NCBI GenBank assembly: GCA_020072845.1
Contig: JAIQGF010000017.1
Location: 1 to 64,000, forward strand
From: Terriglobia bacterium
GTDB lineage: Bacteria; Acidobacteriota; Terriglobia; Terriglobales; Acidobacteriaceae
Length of the DNA stretch: 64,000 bases
Reading direction: 5' to 3'
How positions within the stretch are numbered: position 1 is the first letter of the stretch; every line of letters begins with the position of its first letter. Of the stretch, positions 42,482 through 51,526 are shown piece after piece. Made by a program: the position numbers and the translations under genes. The notes below the pieces were generated by a model. The model was not told where the DNA came from and made no database searches. It saw nothing but the letters and a program-made list of their open reading frames with translations.

Positions 42482-43134
42482 GCTAGTTTAACTGTCTCCC
42501 GCACCCACTCCTCGACCGCCCGCCTCAGCTCCGCCAGGTGCCCGGAAAAGAAATGGTCCGCGCCCTCGATGATCACCAGTTTCTTCGGATCCGGCACGCG
42601 CGCCGCCAGGTCCTGCAATTGATCTCGCGGCCCGAACTGGTCTTGCCCGCCGCTGACGAACAGCTTGGGCTTGGTGCACTCGGAAAGAAATTTGAACCCG
42701 TAACTGCGGTCGTCCACGCGCACCGGCATGCCCAGCGCGATCAACGCATCCACGTGCGGATCAGGACACGCGGCGCGCAGTCCCGTTGCGGCCCCAAAGG
42801 AGAATCCGGCAAACACGACAGGCAGGTGGAATCGCTCCTCGAGCCAGCGCAGCGCCGTGTTGGCGTCCTCGACTTCGCCGCGGCCGTCATCGTGCTTGCC
42901 CTCGCTCAACCCGGCGCCGCGGAAATTGAAGCGCAGCACCGGAAATCCGAATCCGTTCAGCGCCTTCATGGCGTGAAACACGACCTTGTTGTGCATGGTT
43001 CCGCCGAACCTCGGATGCGGATGGCACACCAGCGCGGCATGGGATGCCGCGGGCGCACCCTGATTGAGGAGCGCTTCCAACCGCCCCGCCGGACCTTCGA
43101 GAAACAAGGATTGAATGGAGCTGGATTGCGTCAC
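42478..43134 (-). CDS. Alpha/beta-hydrolase (YfhR/KANL3-type)
   Basis: 218 residues. Signature VCHPHPRFGGTMHNKVV with the oxyanion-related HPHP, nucleophile elbow GFSFGA, then an acid residue (SGGQDQF) and His in IEGADHFFSGH. This family of small dienelactone-like hydrolases has unknown natural substrates. First gene of a two-gene operon with glycerate kinase (4-nt overlap). Confidence 0.87.
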   Translation of the reverse strand: MTQSSSIQSLFLEGPAGRLEALLNQGAPAASHAALVCHPHPRFGGTMHNKVVFHAMKALNGFGFPVLRFNFRGAGLSEGKHDDGRGEVEDANTALRWLEERFHLPVVFAGFSFGAATGLRAACPDPHVDALIALGMPVRVDDRSYGFKFLSECTKPKLFVSGGQDQFGPRDQLQDLAARVPDPKKLVIIEGADHFFSGHLAELRRAVEEWVRETVKLA

Positions 43135-43156
43135 CGCAGCATTGTAGCCGCGGTAA

Positions 43157-43247
43157 CAGTTTCAGTTTCAGTTTGGGGCGTACCGTTTCGCTTTCACGAT
43201 CAGCCGAAACCCGGGCAACTGAAACCGAGACTGAAACTGAAACTGTT
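43157..43247. repeat. Micro-repeat inverted pair, unit CAGTTT
   Basis: Left arm 43157-43175 has three copies of CAGTTT; right arm 43216-43247 has AACTGAAAC copies. The same unit occurs again at 51489-51521. It separates divergent genes. Confidence 0.75.
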
Positions 43248-43260
43248 ATCCTCATTGCGC

Positions 43261-44262
43261 ATGGACGTGTTCGCCTTAACGCGGCAGTTGGTGGACATTG
43301 AGTCGGTCACCGGCAACGAGGGCGCGGTGGGCGAGTTTCTGCACCGCCGCCTGCGCGATCTCGGCTACGAGACGCGTCTCGACACGGTGGAAGCGAACCG
43401 CTTCAACGTCTACGCCGTCCCGCCGAAGCAGGCGCGTCCCGCAGTCTTCTTCTCGACGCACATGGACACGGTGCCGCCGTTCTTTGCCTCGCGCGAGGAC
43501 GGAAGCCGCATCTACGGCCGCGGCGCGTGCGACGCCAAGGGGATCATCGCGGCGCAGATTGGCGCCGCCGAAAAACTCCGCCACGACGGCCTCGCTGCCG
43601 GGCTGCTTTTCGTGGTCGGCGAAGAGCGCAACAGTGCGGGCGCGAAATACGCCAACCAGCATCCCGCCGGCGGCCGCTTCTTCATCGACGGCGAGCCTAC
43701 CGACAATCGTCTCGCCAAAGCGACCAAAGGGGCGGTGCGGTTGGAATTATTTGCCGAAGGACGTATGGCGCACTCCGCCTATCCAGAGCTGGGCGAGTCG
43801 GCGATCGAAAAACTGCTCGACGCTCTCGCGCGTGTCCGCCGCATTCCTTTGCCGCGCGATGAGGAGTTCGGCCCGTGCACGCTCAACATCGGCCTGATTG
43901 ATGGCGGCCGCGCTCCCAACGTCATCCCCGACGCCGCCCATGCCGAGCTCATGTACCGCACCATCGGCCCATCCGACGACCTGAAGCGCCAGATTGTCGC
44001 CGCCGCCGAGCCGCTGGTGCGCGTGGAGTGGGGACTGGAGCTGCCCTTCATTCGCCTGCGCACGCTCGACGGCATTCCCACCATGATCGCCGCCTTTGCC
44101 ACCGACGTCCCGTCGCTCACCAATTGGGGCGAAGCGCTGCTGATGGGCCCCGGCTCCATCCACGTCGCTCACACCGAGAATGAGTACATCGAGAAAAAAG
44201 AACTGCTGGCGGCGGTGGAGCTGTACGCGGATGTGGCGCGACGCCTGATGGCAAAAAGCTAA
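43261..44262 (+). CDS. M20-family metallopeptidase (ArgE/DapE-like)
   Basis: 333 residues. Zn-ligands and catalysis: STHMDTVPP (His67, Asp69), GRGACDAKG (bridging Asp91), EERNSAG (Glu121/122), DGEPTD (Asp near 143), and C-terminal HTENEY (His). A dimerisation domain sits in the middle (GRMAHSAYPELGESAIE). It hydrolyses an amide bond of an N-acyl amino acid or dipeptide; ArgE, DapE and LysK-type substrates are all possible. The frame is open upstream through a micro-repeat array; I start at ATG 43261 where similarity begins. Confidence 0.88.
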   Translation: MDVFALTRQLVDIESVTGNEGAVGEFLHRRLRDLGYETRLDTVEANRFNVYAVPPKQARPAVFFSTHMDTVPPFFASREDGSRIYGRGACDAKGIIAAQIGAAEKLRHDGLAAGLLFVVGEERNSAGAKYANQHPAGGRFFIDGEPTDNRLAKATKGAVRLELFAEGRMAHSAYPELGESAIEKLLDALARVRRIPLPRDEEFGPCTLNIGLIDGGRAPNVIPDAAHAELMYRTIGPSDDLKRQIVAAAEPLVRVEWGLELPFIRLRTLDGIPTMIAAFATDVPSLTNWGEALLMGPGSIHVAHTENEYIEKKELLAAVELYADVARRLMAKS

Positions 44263-44374
44263 CCACGGATTTCCACGGATAAACACGGATCTGAAAGGTC
44301 AACCGCCACCATCACAAAGAGCGCAATCCAGTGAAAACGCAGTATCCGTGTGAATCCGTGCAAATCCGTGGTTA
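44260..44374. repeat. Micro-repeat inverted pair, unit CCACGGAT
   Basis: Left arm 44260-44290 has three (T/A)CCACGGAT-like copies; right arm 44343-44374 has ATCCGTG copies. It lies between tandem genes. Confidence 0.8.
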
Positions 44375-44428
44375 AGTTCCGCCCGCTTTTCGCATCTTGC
44401 CGGGCAACGGAGTACTCTAACCACCACC

Positions 44429-46558
44429 ATGTCACACGACGCTGTGAACTCCCTCGCCCAGGCTTCATCCGCGTATTTGCGTTCCGCCATGCACCAGCCC
44501 ATCCGCTGGCATCAATGGGGCGAGGAAGCCTTTGCCGCCGCCGAGCGCGAGAACAAGCCCATGCTGCTCGATATCGGCGCCGTGTGGTGTCACTGGTGCC
44601 ATGTCATGGACCGCGAGTCGTATGACGATGCGGAAGTGGCGCGCATCGTGAATGAGAACTTCATCGCCGTCAAGGTGGACCGCGACGAGCGCCCCGACAT
44701 TGACAGCCGCTACCAGTCCGCGGTGCAGGCCATGACCGGCCAGGGTGGCTGGCCGCTCACTGCCTTTCTTACGCCGCAAGGCAAACCGTTTTACGGCGGA
44801 ACTTATTTTCCGCCTGACGACCAGTGGGGACGCCCCGGCTTCAAGCGCGTGCTCATGGCCATTGCCGACGCTTTCCGCGCCAAGCGCGACGAGGTGCTGC
44901 AGCAGGCCGACACGGTGCTCAATACCATCAGCCATGCCGAGTCGTTTGCCGGGCGCAGCGGCGGCGTTCCGCCCACGCTGGTGCGCACCGTGATTGCATC
45001 GGCTCTCAAAATCTTCGATCACGACAACGGCGGCTTCGGTAGCGCGCCCAAGTTTCCGCACCCGTCGAGCATGGACCTGATCATCCACCTCTACGCTCGC
45101 ACCGGCGACGAGAGCCTGCGCGAGGTGATCAGCAGCACGCTGGAACACATGGCGCGCGGCGGCGTCTACGACCAGCTTGCCGGCGGCTTCCATCGCTACT
45201 CGGTGGACGAGCGCTGGGTGGTGCCGCACTTCGAGAAAATGTCCTACGACAACTCGGAGCTGCTGAAGAACTACGTGCACGGCTACCAGGCGACCGGCAA
45301 TGCATTCTTCGCCGCCGTTGCCCGCGACATCATCCGCTGGATGGATGCCTGGCTCAGCGACCGCAGCGAGGGCGGCTTTTACGCATCCCAAGATGCCGAC
45401 ATCAATCTCGACGATGACGGCGACTACTTCACCTGGACCCTGGACGAGGCCCGCGCCGCGCTTGGCGACGACGAACTCAAGGTCGCGCAGCTTTACTACG
45501 ACATCCACGAAGTCGGCGAGATGCACCATAACCCCGCCAAGAACGTGCTCTTTGTGCGCGCCTCGGTGGAAGAGATCGGTGTCCGTCTCGGCATGCAGCG
45601 CGACCGCGTCTCCGGCGTGCTCGACTCGGCGAAAGAAAAACTTTACGCCGCGCGCCTCACCCGCCCCACGCCGTTCGTTGACAAGACGGTTTATGTCGGC
45701 TGGAACGCGCTCTGCATTTCCGCCTACCTCGATGCCGCGCGGGTGCTCTCGCTGGAAGACGCGCGCCATTTCGCGCTACGCTCCCTGGACCGCGTCCTCT
45801 CCCAGGGATTCACCGCCGAAGGCGGCCTGAAGCACGTCATCGCCTACGCCGACCCGCAAGCCGCCCTGCGCGATGTCCCCGGCATGCTCGACGACTACGC
45901 CTTTGCCGCGCTCGCCTGTCTGGACGCCTACGAGGCCACCGCCGACCTCAGCTATTTCAATTTCGCGCGCAAGATTGTGGACGCCATGGTGGCGCGCTTC
46001 TACGACGAAACTTCCGGCGGCTTCTTCGATTCCGAAAACCACGCCGCCCTCGGCGCTCTCAGCGCCCGCCGCAAGCCGTTTCAGGATTCGCCGACGCCCG
46101 CCGGAAATTCCGCCGCCGCCATCGCGCTCTTCCGCATGCACGCCTACACCAACCAAAACGGCTATCGCGAAAAAGCTGAAGATACGCTTGAGGTTTTCGC
46201 CGGAATCGCAGAACAATACGGGATGTTCGCCGCTACTTATGCGCTCGCAGCCGTGTGGCTTTTGGAGGGCCACACGCAAGTGGTAGTGGTGGGCAACGAC
46301 GAGCGCGCGCGCCAGCTGTACGCCGCCGCGGTGGCGCCCTTCGCGGTGAACAAGGCAGTGCTCAAGGTGAGCGACAGCGCCGCCGCGCCGCAGAATCTTC
46401 CTCCGGCGCTCGCCCAAGTTGTGCCCAACTTACCCGCGGTCAAGGAAGGCAAATCGACGGCGATTCTCTGCTCCAACTTCACCTGCCAGCCGCCGATCAG
46501 CGATCCCGACGACCTGGCGAAATCGCTGCACGATGCGCTCATAGCCAAGGCGGCATGA
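44429..46558 (+). CDS. Thioredoxin-domain protein, YyaL/DUF255 family
   Basis: 709 residues. The N-terminal thioredoxin-like domain has the CHWCHVM motif (Cys54, Cys57) after DIGAVW, then DRDERPDID. The remainder is an (alpha/alpha)6 barrel like that of six-hairpin glycosidases ([18 protein letters not shown]-type sequence [24 protein letters not shown]). This family (human SPATA20, B. subtilis YyaL) is widely conserved but has no established biochemical function. The protein is full length. It is bounded on both sides by micro-repeat pairs. Confidence 0.92.
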   Translation: MSHDAVNSLAQASSAYLRSAMHQPIRWHQWGEEAFAAAERENKPMLLDIGAVWCHWCHVMDRESYDDAEVARIVNENFIAVKVDRDERPDIDSRYQSAVQAMTGQGGWPLTAFLTPQGKPFYGGTYFPPDDQWGRPGFKRVLMAIADAFRAKRDEVLQQADTVLNTISHAESFAGRSGGVPPTLVRTVIASALKIFDHDNGGFGSAPKFPHPSSMDLIIHLYARTGDESLREVISSTLEHMARGGVYDQLAGGFHRYSVDERWVVPHFEKMSYDNSELLKNYVHGYQATGNAFFAAVARDIIRWMDAWLSDRSEGGFYASQDADINLDDDGDYFTWTLDEARAALGDDELKVAQLYYDIHEVGEMHHNPAKNVLFVRASVEEIGVRLGMQRDRVSGVLDSAKEKLYAARLTRPTPFVDKTVYVGWNALCISAYLDAARVLSLEDARHFALRSLDRVLSQGFTAEGGLKHVIAYADPQAALRDVPGMLDDYAFAALACLDAYEATADLSYFNFARKIVDAMVARFYDETSGGFFDSENHAALGALSARRKPFQDSPTPAGNSAAAIALFRMHAYTNQNGYREKAEDTLEVFAGIAEQYGMFAATYALAAVWLLEGHTQVVVVGNDERARQLYAAAVAPFAVNKAVLKVSDSAAAPQNLPPALAQVVPNLPAVKEGKSTAILCSNFTCQPPISDPDDLAKSLHDALIAKAA

Positions 46559-46562
46559 TAAA

Positions 46563-46657
46563 GGTGGTCAGTGACCAGTGGCCAGTGACCAGCAAACTCA
46601 GGTATAAAGCTGTAATTCCAACGACTGGCCACTGACCATTGAACACTGGCCACTGGA
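46563..46657. repeat. Micro-repeat inverted pair, unit CAGTGGCCAGTGACCAG
   Basis: Left arm 46563-46592; right arm 46622-46657 (ACTGGCCACTGACC). The unit is the same as at 7917-7992 and 47050-47081, so the ACT gene is enclosed by two related arrays. Confidence 0.8.
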
Positions 46658-46663
46658 GTCTTT

Positions 46664-47050
46664 ATGGCACGCGTCACCCAACTGCTCATCCACGCCGAGC
46701 ACAAGCCCGGCACGCTCGCCAACATTTGTTCAGAGATGGCGAAAAAGGCGGTCAACATCACCGCCATCATGGCGGCTTACGATCAGCCCGGCGGGCGCAT
46801 CCGCCTGGTGGCCGCGCCGCACGCCGCCGCGCGCAAAGTTTTGGATTCCATGAATCTTCAGTACGGCGAGGAAGAGGCCCTCGCCATTCGCGTCACCGAC
46901 CGGCCCGGCGCCCTCGGCCGCGCTACCCGCAAGCTCGCCGACGGCGGCATCAATGTCCTCTATGCCTATGGCTCGATCGTCAAAGGCACCGAGCGCGCCC
47001 TCATCATTCTGGGTGTGCAGGACGTTGCCAAAGCGGAGAAAGTTCTCTAG
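46664..47050 (+). CDS. Double ACT-domain protein
   Basis: 128 residues. Two ACT units: LLIHAEHKPGTLANICSEMAKKAVNITAIMA (1-60) and IRVTDRPGALGRATRKLADGGINVLYAYGSI (65-125), each with the ligand-site Gly between first strand and helix. ACT domains bind amino acids and regulate metabolic enzymes; as a stand-alone protein it may act in trans on an enzyme. No biosynthetic operon is attached. Its start lies a few bases after the right arm of a micro-repeat. Confidence 0.88.
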   Translation: MARVTQLLIHAEHKPGTLANICSEMAKKAVNITAIMAAYDQPGGRIRLVAAPHAAARKVLDSMNLQYGEEEALAIRVTDRPGALGRATRKLADGGINVLYAYGSIVKGTERALIILGVQDVAKAEKVL

Positions 47051-47081
47051 CTGGCCACTGGCCACTGGCCACTGACCACTC
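47050..47081. repeat. Micro-repeat array, unit CTGGCCACTGGCC
   Basis: Four imperfect copies of CTGGCCA in 32 bp, between convergent genes. Same unit as at 46622-46657. Confidence 0.75.
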
Positions 47082-47082
47082 G

Positions 47083-48411
47083 TCAGTACGCCTCATTCAG
47101 CAACTCGACCACGTGGGCGACGCGCGTCTTCAGCCCGCGCGCTTTCACCCCGGCGCGCAATTGCATCATGCATCCGGTATTGGCGGTGGCGATGATCTCG
47201 GCGCGCGTTTCCGTCACCTCGTCCAGCTTCTGCTCGAGGATTTTCGACGAGAGCTCGTTCTGGGTCACGTTGTAGGTGCCGGCGCTGCCGCAGCAATAAT
47301 CCGGATGCGCCATCTCGACCAACTCCGCGCCCAGCGCTACCAGCAGCTCGCGCGGCGCCGACCGCACTTTCTGCGCATGGGCCAGGTGGCAGGGATCCTG
47401 GTAGGTGACGCGAGCCTTCAGCGGACGTTTGGGCGGGCGTAACCCCGCCTCGGCGAGAAACTCGGTGATGTCCTTCACTATCGACCCGAAATCGCGCGCC
47501 CGGTCCGCATACTTCGGATTGTCTGCCAGCAGCTCGCCATATTCCTTCATCATGGCGCCGCAACCGGCGGAGTTGGTGATGACCGTATCCCGCGTCGGCT
47601 CCAGCATGGCGCGGATATTTCGCCGCCCCATCTTCTGCGCCTCCTCGCGAAATCCGGCGTGCGCCTGCAGCGCCCCGCAGCAGCGCTGACCTTGCGGGAC
47701 GAAAACGTCGAAGCCGTTCTTGTTCAGCACTCGGACCGTGGCTTCGTTCAACTTGGAAAACGCAACGCTGCCGATGCATCCGATGTGAAACAGCACCCGG
47801 CCGCGGATTTTCCCCTCGCCGTGGTGCATCCTGCCGCTGTGCGAAAAGAAAAATTCTCTGTCCACCTTGGGCGCCAGCGCTTCCACTTGGTGCAGTCCCA
47901 GCACTTTGAGCACGCCGGTGGCGCGCGCCAGCGCCTGCAATCCCGACCGCTGGTAGACCCGCAGCAGCCGTGCCCAGCGCTCCAGGCCCTTGCGGTCGTG
48001 CAGCACGCGGGTGAAGAACCACTTCCTCAGCAGTTGTTCCAGCAACGGCCGTCTGTAGTTTGACTCGATCTCCGCCCGGGCCCGCTCCAGGATCCTGCCG
48101 TACTGCACCCCCGACGGGCACGCCGTCTCGCAGGCGCGGCACCCCAGGCAACGGTCCATGTGGGTGACAAAGGAATCGCCAATCTCCAGCCGTCCCGCGT
48201 CCACCTGCAACACCTGGTAGATACGCCCGCGCGGGGAATCCGCTTCCCGCCCCAGCACCCGGTAGGTCGGGCACTGTTGCAGGCACAGCCCGCAATGGAT
48301 GCACTTGGAATACAGCTCCCAGGTTGGCCGGTCAGGCGTGCTGAAATTCGAAGCGGGAGCTTTCCCTGCTGCCGCCGTGCCGTGCGCCGCATTGGCCGTG
48401 GTCGCGCTCAG
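47083..48411 (-). CDS. glcF: Glycolate oxidase iron-sulfur subunit GlcF (CTG start?)
   Basis: About 442 residues. Two 4Fe-4S ferredoxin motifs CIHCGLCLQQC (C37/40/43/47) and CLGCRACETAC (C88/91/94/98), then two CCG domains with RCCGAL and DYCCGSAG typical of GlcF and heterodisulfide-reductase-like subunits. It passes electrons from the FAD subunits GlcD/GlcE to the quinone pool. No ATG, GTG or TTG lies near the N-terminus; the frame upstream is shadow of glcE. A CTG at 48411 overlaps the glcE stop as CTGA, with a GGGGGAG ribosome-binding site 9 nt before it, so I propose CTG initiation. The start is an inference; the product is not. Confidence 0.9.
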   Translation of the reverse strand: MSATTANAAHGTAAAGKAPASNFSTPDRPTWELYSKCIHCGLCLQQCPTYRVLGREADSPRGRIYQVLQVDAGRLEIGDSFVTHMDRCLGCRACETACPSGVQYGRILERARAEIESNYRRPLLEQLLRKWFFTRVLHDRKGLERWARLLRVYQRSGLQALARATGVLKVLGLHQVEALAPKVDREFFFSHSGRMHHGEGKIRGRVLFHIGCIGSVAFSKLNEATVRVLNKNGFDVFVPQGQRCCGALQAHAGFREEAQKMGRRNIRAMLEPTRDTVITNSAGCGAMMKEYGELLADNPKYADRARDFGSIVKDITEFLAEAGLRPPKRPLKARVTYQDPCHLAHAQKVRSAPRELLVALGAELVEMAHPDYCCGSAGTYNVTQNELSSKILEQKLDEVTETRAEIIATANTGCMMQLRAGVKARGLKTRVAHVVELLNEAY

Positions 48412-49748
48412 AACAGGAATCTCCCCCGGTTCAGAATGTTCTTTTCGTCGAACGCTTGCTTGATGGCCTGCATCGTCGCCAGGTCGTTCGGCGTGCTGCC
48501 CCACACGCTGAAGTGCCGTTTGGCCTCCACCGGGCAGCGCAGCACGATCGCCGAGCCGTCGCGCGGCACGGCTCCGCGCAGGAACGACACCGCGTTGACG
48601 TACTGCATCGCCGCCGGCGGGTCCACTGCGACGGGCGCGAACCCCACCAGCAGCGATCCCACTCCGATCCTGCCCACTACCGCGCAGACAAAGTTGTTGT
48701 CCATGGCTGCGCGCTGCGCCGCCGCCAGCACCGCGCCCACTTCCTGCAACGCCACGTCCACCCGCACCAGCATGGCGTTCTGGCTGCGCTCGAATAACAG
48801 GTGCGGAAACTCCGCGATGCGCCGCCACATTTCGCGGTCATCCTCGCCGCCGGTTTCGTCGGTCACCGCCGAACCCAACTCGTAGCGATAGCGCGCCAGC
48901 ACCGTGTCGCTGCCGGCGGCCCGCAACAGCACGCGCCACGCCTCATCCGCAGCGTGGGAATTTCCATGCAGAACCTCAGCCGCGCGGGGCGATACGATTT
49001 CCAAACACAGCGGCGCCAGCGGCGAGCCCAGCACCCGGTCGCGGAATGAAACCGCCTCTGCCGCGGCCGCGAACTTGGCGATGAAGGTGCGCGTCTGCCG
49101 CGGCCGCGAGAATAGTTTCAAGCTGGCGCCGGTGATCACCGCCACCGTCCCGAAGCTGCCGATCAGCAGCTTCATCAGGTCGTAGCCGGCTACGTTCTTC
49201 ACCACCTTCGCGCCCGCCTTCGCGACCTTGCCATCGGCGGTGACAAAGCGCACCCCGGTGCAGTAGTCGCGCAGCCCGCCGTAAAACTGCTTCAGCGGCC
49301 CCTGCGCCGCCGATGCCAGCGCGCCTCCGATGGTGCACTTCTCCGGCTGCGGCGCATCCAGCGGCAACATCTGCTGGTGCGGGCCGATCTGCCGCTCTAC
49401 TTCCGCCAGCGTCGTTCCCGCGCCCACACCGATCATCAGGTCGCCGGCATCGTAGTGCTCCACCGCTTTCAGGCGATTCGTGCGCAGCACGATGTCAATC
49501 TTTTCCGGGATTGTCCCGGTGAACTGGTGAGTGAATCCTCCGGCGGGCACGACGACCAGTTCATGGGCGTGCGCATACTTCATCACCGCCGCAACTTCCG
49601 CCGCTGACCCCGGTTCCACCATCGCGCGCGGCACCACCTCGTCAATCGCGAACGCCGCCGTACGCGCCGGATCTTCGGTGGCGTGCTGTTCGCCGGCGAT
49701 GGCCGCCAGCTCCCGCGCCAGTCCCGCCGCTGATGTGGTCGCGCTCAC
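48408..49748 (-). CDS. glcE: Glycolate oxidase FAD-binding subunit GlcE
   Basis: About 446 residues. FAD-binding type 4 motifs VVPAGGFTH, APQPEKCTIGGALASAAQGP and YGGLRDYCTGVRFVTADG, then the C-terminal region ending FDEKNILNRGRFLF (FNPxxILNPGK-like), as in GlcE. It is the second flavin-type subunit of the glycolate oxidase complex. I start at GTG 49748, which overlaps the glcD stop codon as GTGA. The first 13 nt (TGAGCGCGACCAC) recur at the glcE/glcF junction. Confidence 0.9.
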   Translation of the reverse strand: MSATTSAAGLARELAAIAGEQHATEDPARTAAFAIDEVVPRAMVEPGSAAEVAAVMKYAHAHELVVVPAGGFTHQFTGTIPEKIDIVLRTNRLKAVEHYDAGDLMIGVGAGTTLAEVERQIGPHQQMLPLDAPQPEKCTIGGALASAAQGPLKQFYGGLRDYCTGVRFVTADGKVAKAGAKVVKNVAGYDLMKLLIGSFGTVAVITGASLKLFSRPRQTRTFIAKFAAAAEAVSFRDRVLGSPLAPLCLEIVSPRAAEVLHGNSHAADEAWRVLLRAAGSDTVLARYRYELGSAVTDETGGEDDREMWRRIAEFPHLLFERSQNAMLVRVDVALQEVGAVLAAAQRAAMDNNFVCAVVGRIGVGSLLVGFAPVAVDPPAAMQYVNAVSFLRGAVPRDGSAIVLRCPVEAKRHFSVWGSTPNDLATMQAIKQAFDEKNILNRGRFLF

Positions 49749-51172
49749 CGCGGACCTCGCTGCGCGTCCGCGATGTTGGTCTCGCGGCAACTGCGCGGAG
49801 TGGGAAACAATTTTTGCGGGTTCAGCACCGAGTTGGGGTTGAACGCGTCGTGCACCCGCTTCATGACCTCGAGATCATCGTCGCTGAACAGCAGCGGCAT
49901 CAGCTCATTTTTCTCCATGCCGACGCCGTGTTCGCCGGTGATGGTTCCGCCGCAATCGACGCAGTATTGCAGAATCATGCGTCCCGCCTGGTGGGTGCGC
50001 TCCACCTGGTCCGGGTCGCGCAGGTCGAACAGGATGCAGGGGTGCAGGTTGCCATCGCCGGCGTGAAAGATGTTCCCGATCTCCAGCTTGTACTTCTCCG
50101 CCACCGTCTCGATAAAGCGCAGCACCTTGGCAATATGGCTGCGCGGGACGACGCCGTCCTGCGTGTAGTACGCCGGCGCCAGCCGGCCGAGCGCGGCGAA
50201 TGCCGTCTTGCGGCCCTTCCACAGCAGTTGCCGCTCCGGCTCGTTGGCGGCGCGCCGCACCTCGCGCGCCTGGTGCTGCTGGCACACCGCGCGCACCGCT
50301 TCGGCCTGCTCCGTCACCGCTTCGCGCAGTCCTTCCAGTTCGATCAGCAGCACCGCGCCCGAATCCATCGGATATCCCGCATGCGTCGCTTCCTCCACGC
50401 AGCGCAGCGTCTTGCCGTCCAGCATCTCCAGCGCCACCGGCGTGATTCCTCCCGACGTGATGGACGCCACCGTGTTGGCGGCGTCATCAATCGTGTTGAA
50501 GATTGCCAACAGCGTTTCCACCGCCTCCGCCACCCGGGTCAGCTTCACCGTGATTGCCGTCACCAGCCCGACCGTGCCTTCGGTGCCGACAAACAGTCCG
50601 GTAAGGTCGTAGCCGCACGAATCCACCGCTTTGCCGCCCATCTGCACCACGCGCCCGTCCGGCAACACGACCTCCAGGCCGGTAATGTGGTTCACGGTAA
50701 CGCCGTGCGCCAGGGTGTGCGCGCCGCCGGAATTCTCCGCCACGTTGCCGCCGATGGTGGCCGCCTTCGCGCTGGCCGGATCGGGCGCGAAGTACAGCCC
50801 GTGCTGCGCCACCGCCGCCGACAGGTCCGCGTTCACCACTCCGGGCTCGACCACAGCACGCCGGTTGGGGACGTCAATGTCCAGGATCCTGGTCATGCGC
50901 GAGAACACCAGCACGATCCCGCCGGCGCGCGGGATGGAACCGCCGCTCAACCCGGTTCCCGCCCCGCGTGGGACCAGCGGAACCTTCAGGCGCGACGCCA
51001 ACCGCGCGATCTGCGAGACCTGCTCGGCCGTCTCGGGGAACACGATCACTTCCGGTTTGCCCGTGGACAGCCCCGCGTCGTACTCGTACAGCATGAGGTC
51101 CTCGGGCTGGTCGAGGACCGCCTCGGCGCCAACGATCTTTCTGAGTTCTTTTACGACCGGCGAGCTGCGCAT
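49745..51172 (-). CDS. glcD: Glycolate oxidase catalytic subunit GlcD
   Basis: 475 residues. FAD-binding: VPRGAGTGLSGGSIP and ATIGGNVAENSGG; the C-terminal FAD-linked oxidase domain has GNIFHAGDGNLHP and GTITGEHGVGMEK, the metal/substrate His region of the glycolate/D-lactate oxidase family. It oxidises glycolate to glyoxylate. First gene of glcDEF, with GTGA and CTGA overlaps to the following genes. Fifteen bases after its start codon a complex micro-repeat region begins. Confidence 0.93.
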   Translation of the reverse strand: MRSSPVVKELRKIVGAEAVLDQPEDLMLYEYDAGLSTGKPEVIVFPETAEQVSQIARLASRLKVPLVPRGAGTGLSGGSIPRAGGIVLVFSRMTRILDIDVPNRRAVVEPGVVNADLSAAVAQHGLYFAPDPASAKAATIGGNVAENSGGAHTLAHGVTVNHITGLEVVLPDGRVVQMGGKAVDSCGYDLTGLFVGTEGTVGLVTAITVKLTRVAEAVETLLAIFNTIDDAANTVASITSGGITPVALEMLDGKTLRCVEEATHAGYPMDSGAVLLIELEGLREAVTEQAEAVRAVCQQHQAREVRRAANEPERQLLWKGRKTAFAALGRLAPAYYTQDGVVPRSHIAKVLRFIETVAEKYKLEIGNIFHAGDGNLHPCILFDLRDPDQVERTHQAGRMILQYCVDCGGTITGEHGVGMEKNELMPLLFSDDDLEVMKRVHDAFNPNSVLNPQKLFPTPRSCRETNIADAQRGPR

Positions 51173-51238
51173 GGGTGGATGAAGTGACGCGGGAATTTTA
51201 CAACGGCCTCCGCTGCGCGGAATCGGAAGTTCCCACTA

Positions 51239-51521
51239 TATTCGAGCGACCGGTCGCTCAGTCTATCGGTCTATCGGTCGGTCGGCCTTTAGTCTGTCGG
51301 TCGAAACGATCTTCAGTTTGTCAGTATTTCAGTATTTCAGGAGTTCACTGGTCGGATGTTCGGTTAACAATCGCGTAGGAATGAACTGACAAGCTGAAAA
51401 ACTGAGAAACTGGCCGAAAGGCCGACCGAGCTACCCGACAGACTGAAAGACCGACAGACCAAAAAACAAAGCCGCAGCCCGCGCCGCGGCCCAACTGAAA
51501 CTGAAACTGAAACTTGAAACT
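51239..51521. repeat. Complex micro-repeat region, units TCTATCGG, TCAGTATT, TGAAAC
   Basis: The first half (51239-51341) has copies of CGGTCTATCGGT and TCAGTATT; the second half (51386-51461) is the reverse-complement type (ACTGACAAGCTG, GACAGACTG); then a CTGAAA array (51489-51521). Core GTTAACAATC at 51361-51372. A homologous, shorter region lies at 53140-53299. Confidence 0.8.
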
Positions 51522-51526
51522 GTGTC

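Noticed and set aside
42538-44262. A 574-codon plus-strand frame ending with the M20 peptidase
   Set aside because: The first ~240 codons are the shadow of the hydrolase gene on the other strand and read through a micro-repeat array. Similarity to M20 starts only at ATG 43261.
47083-48828. GlcF frame extended upstream to 48828
   Set aside because: The extra ~140 codons overlap glcE in another frame and are Gly/Ala/Arg-rich shadow sequence without homology.
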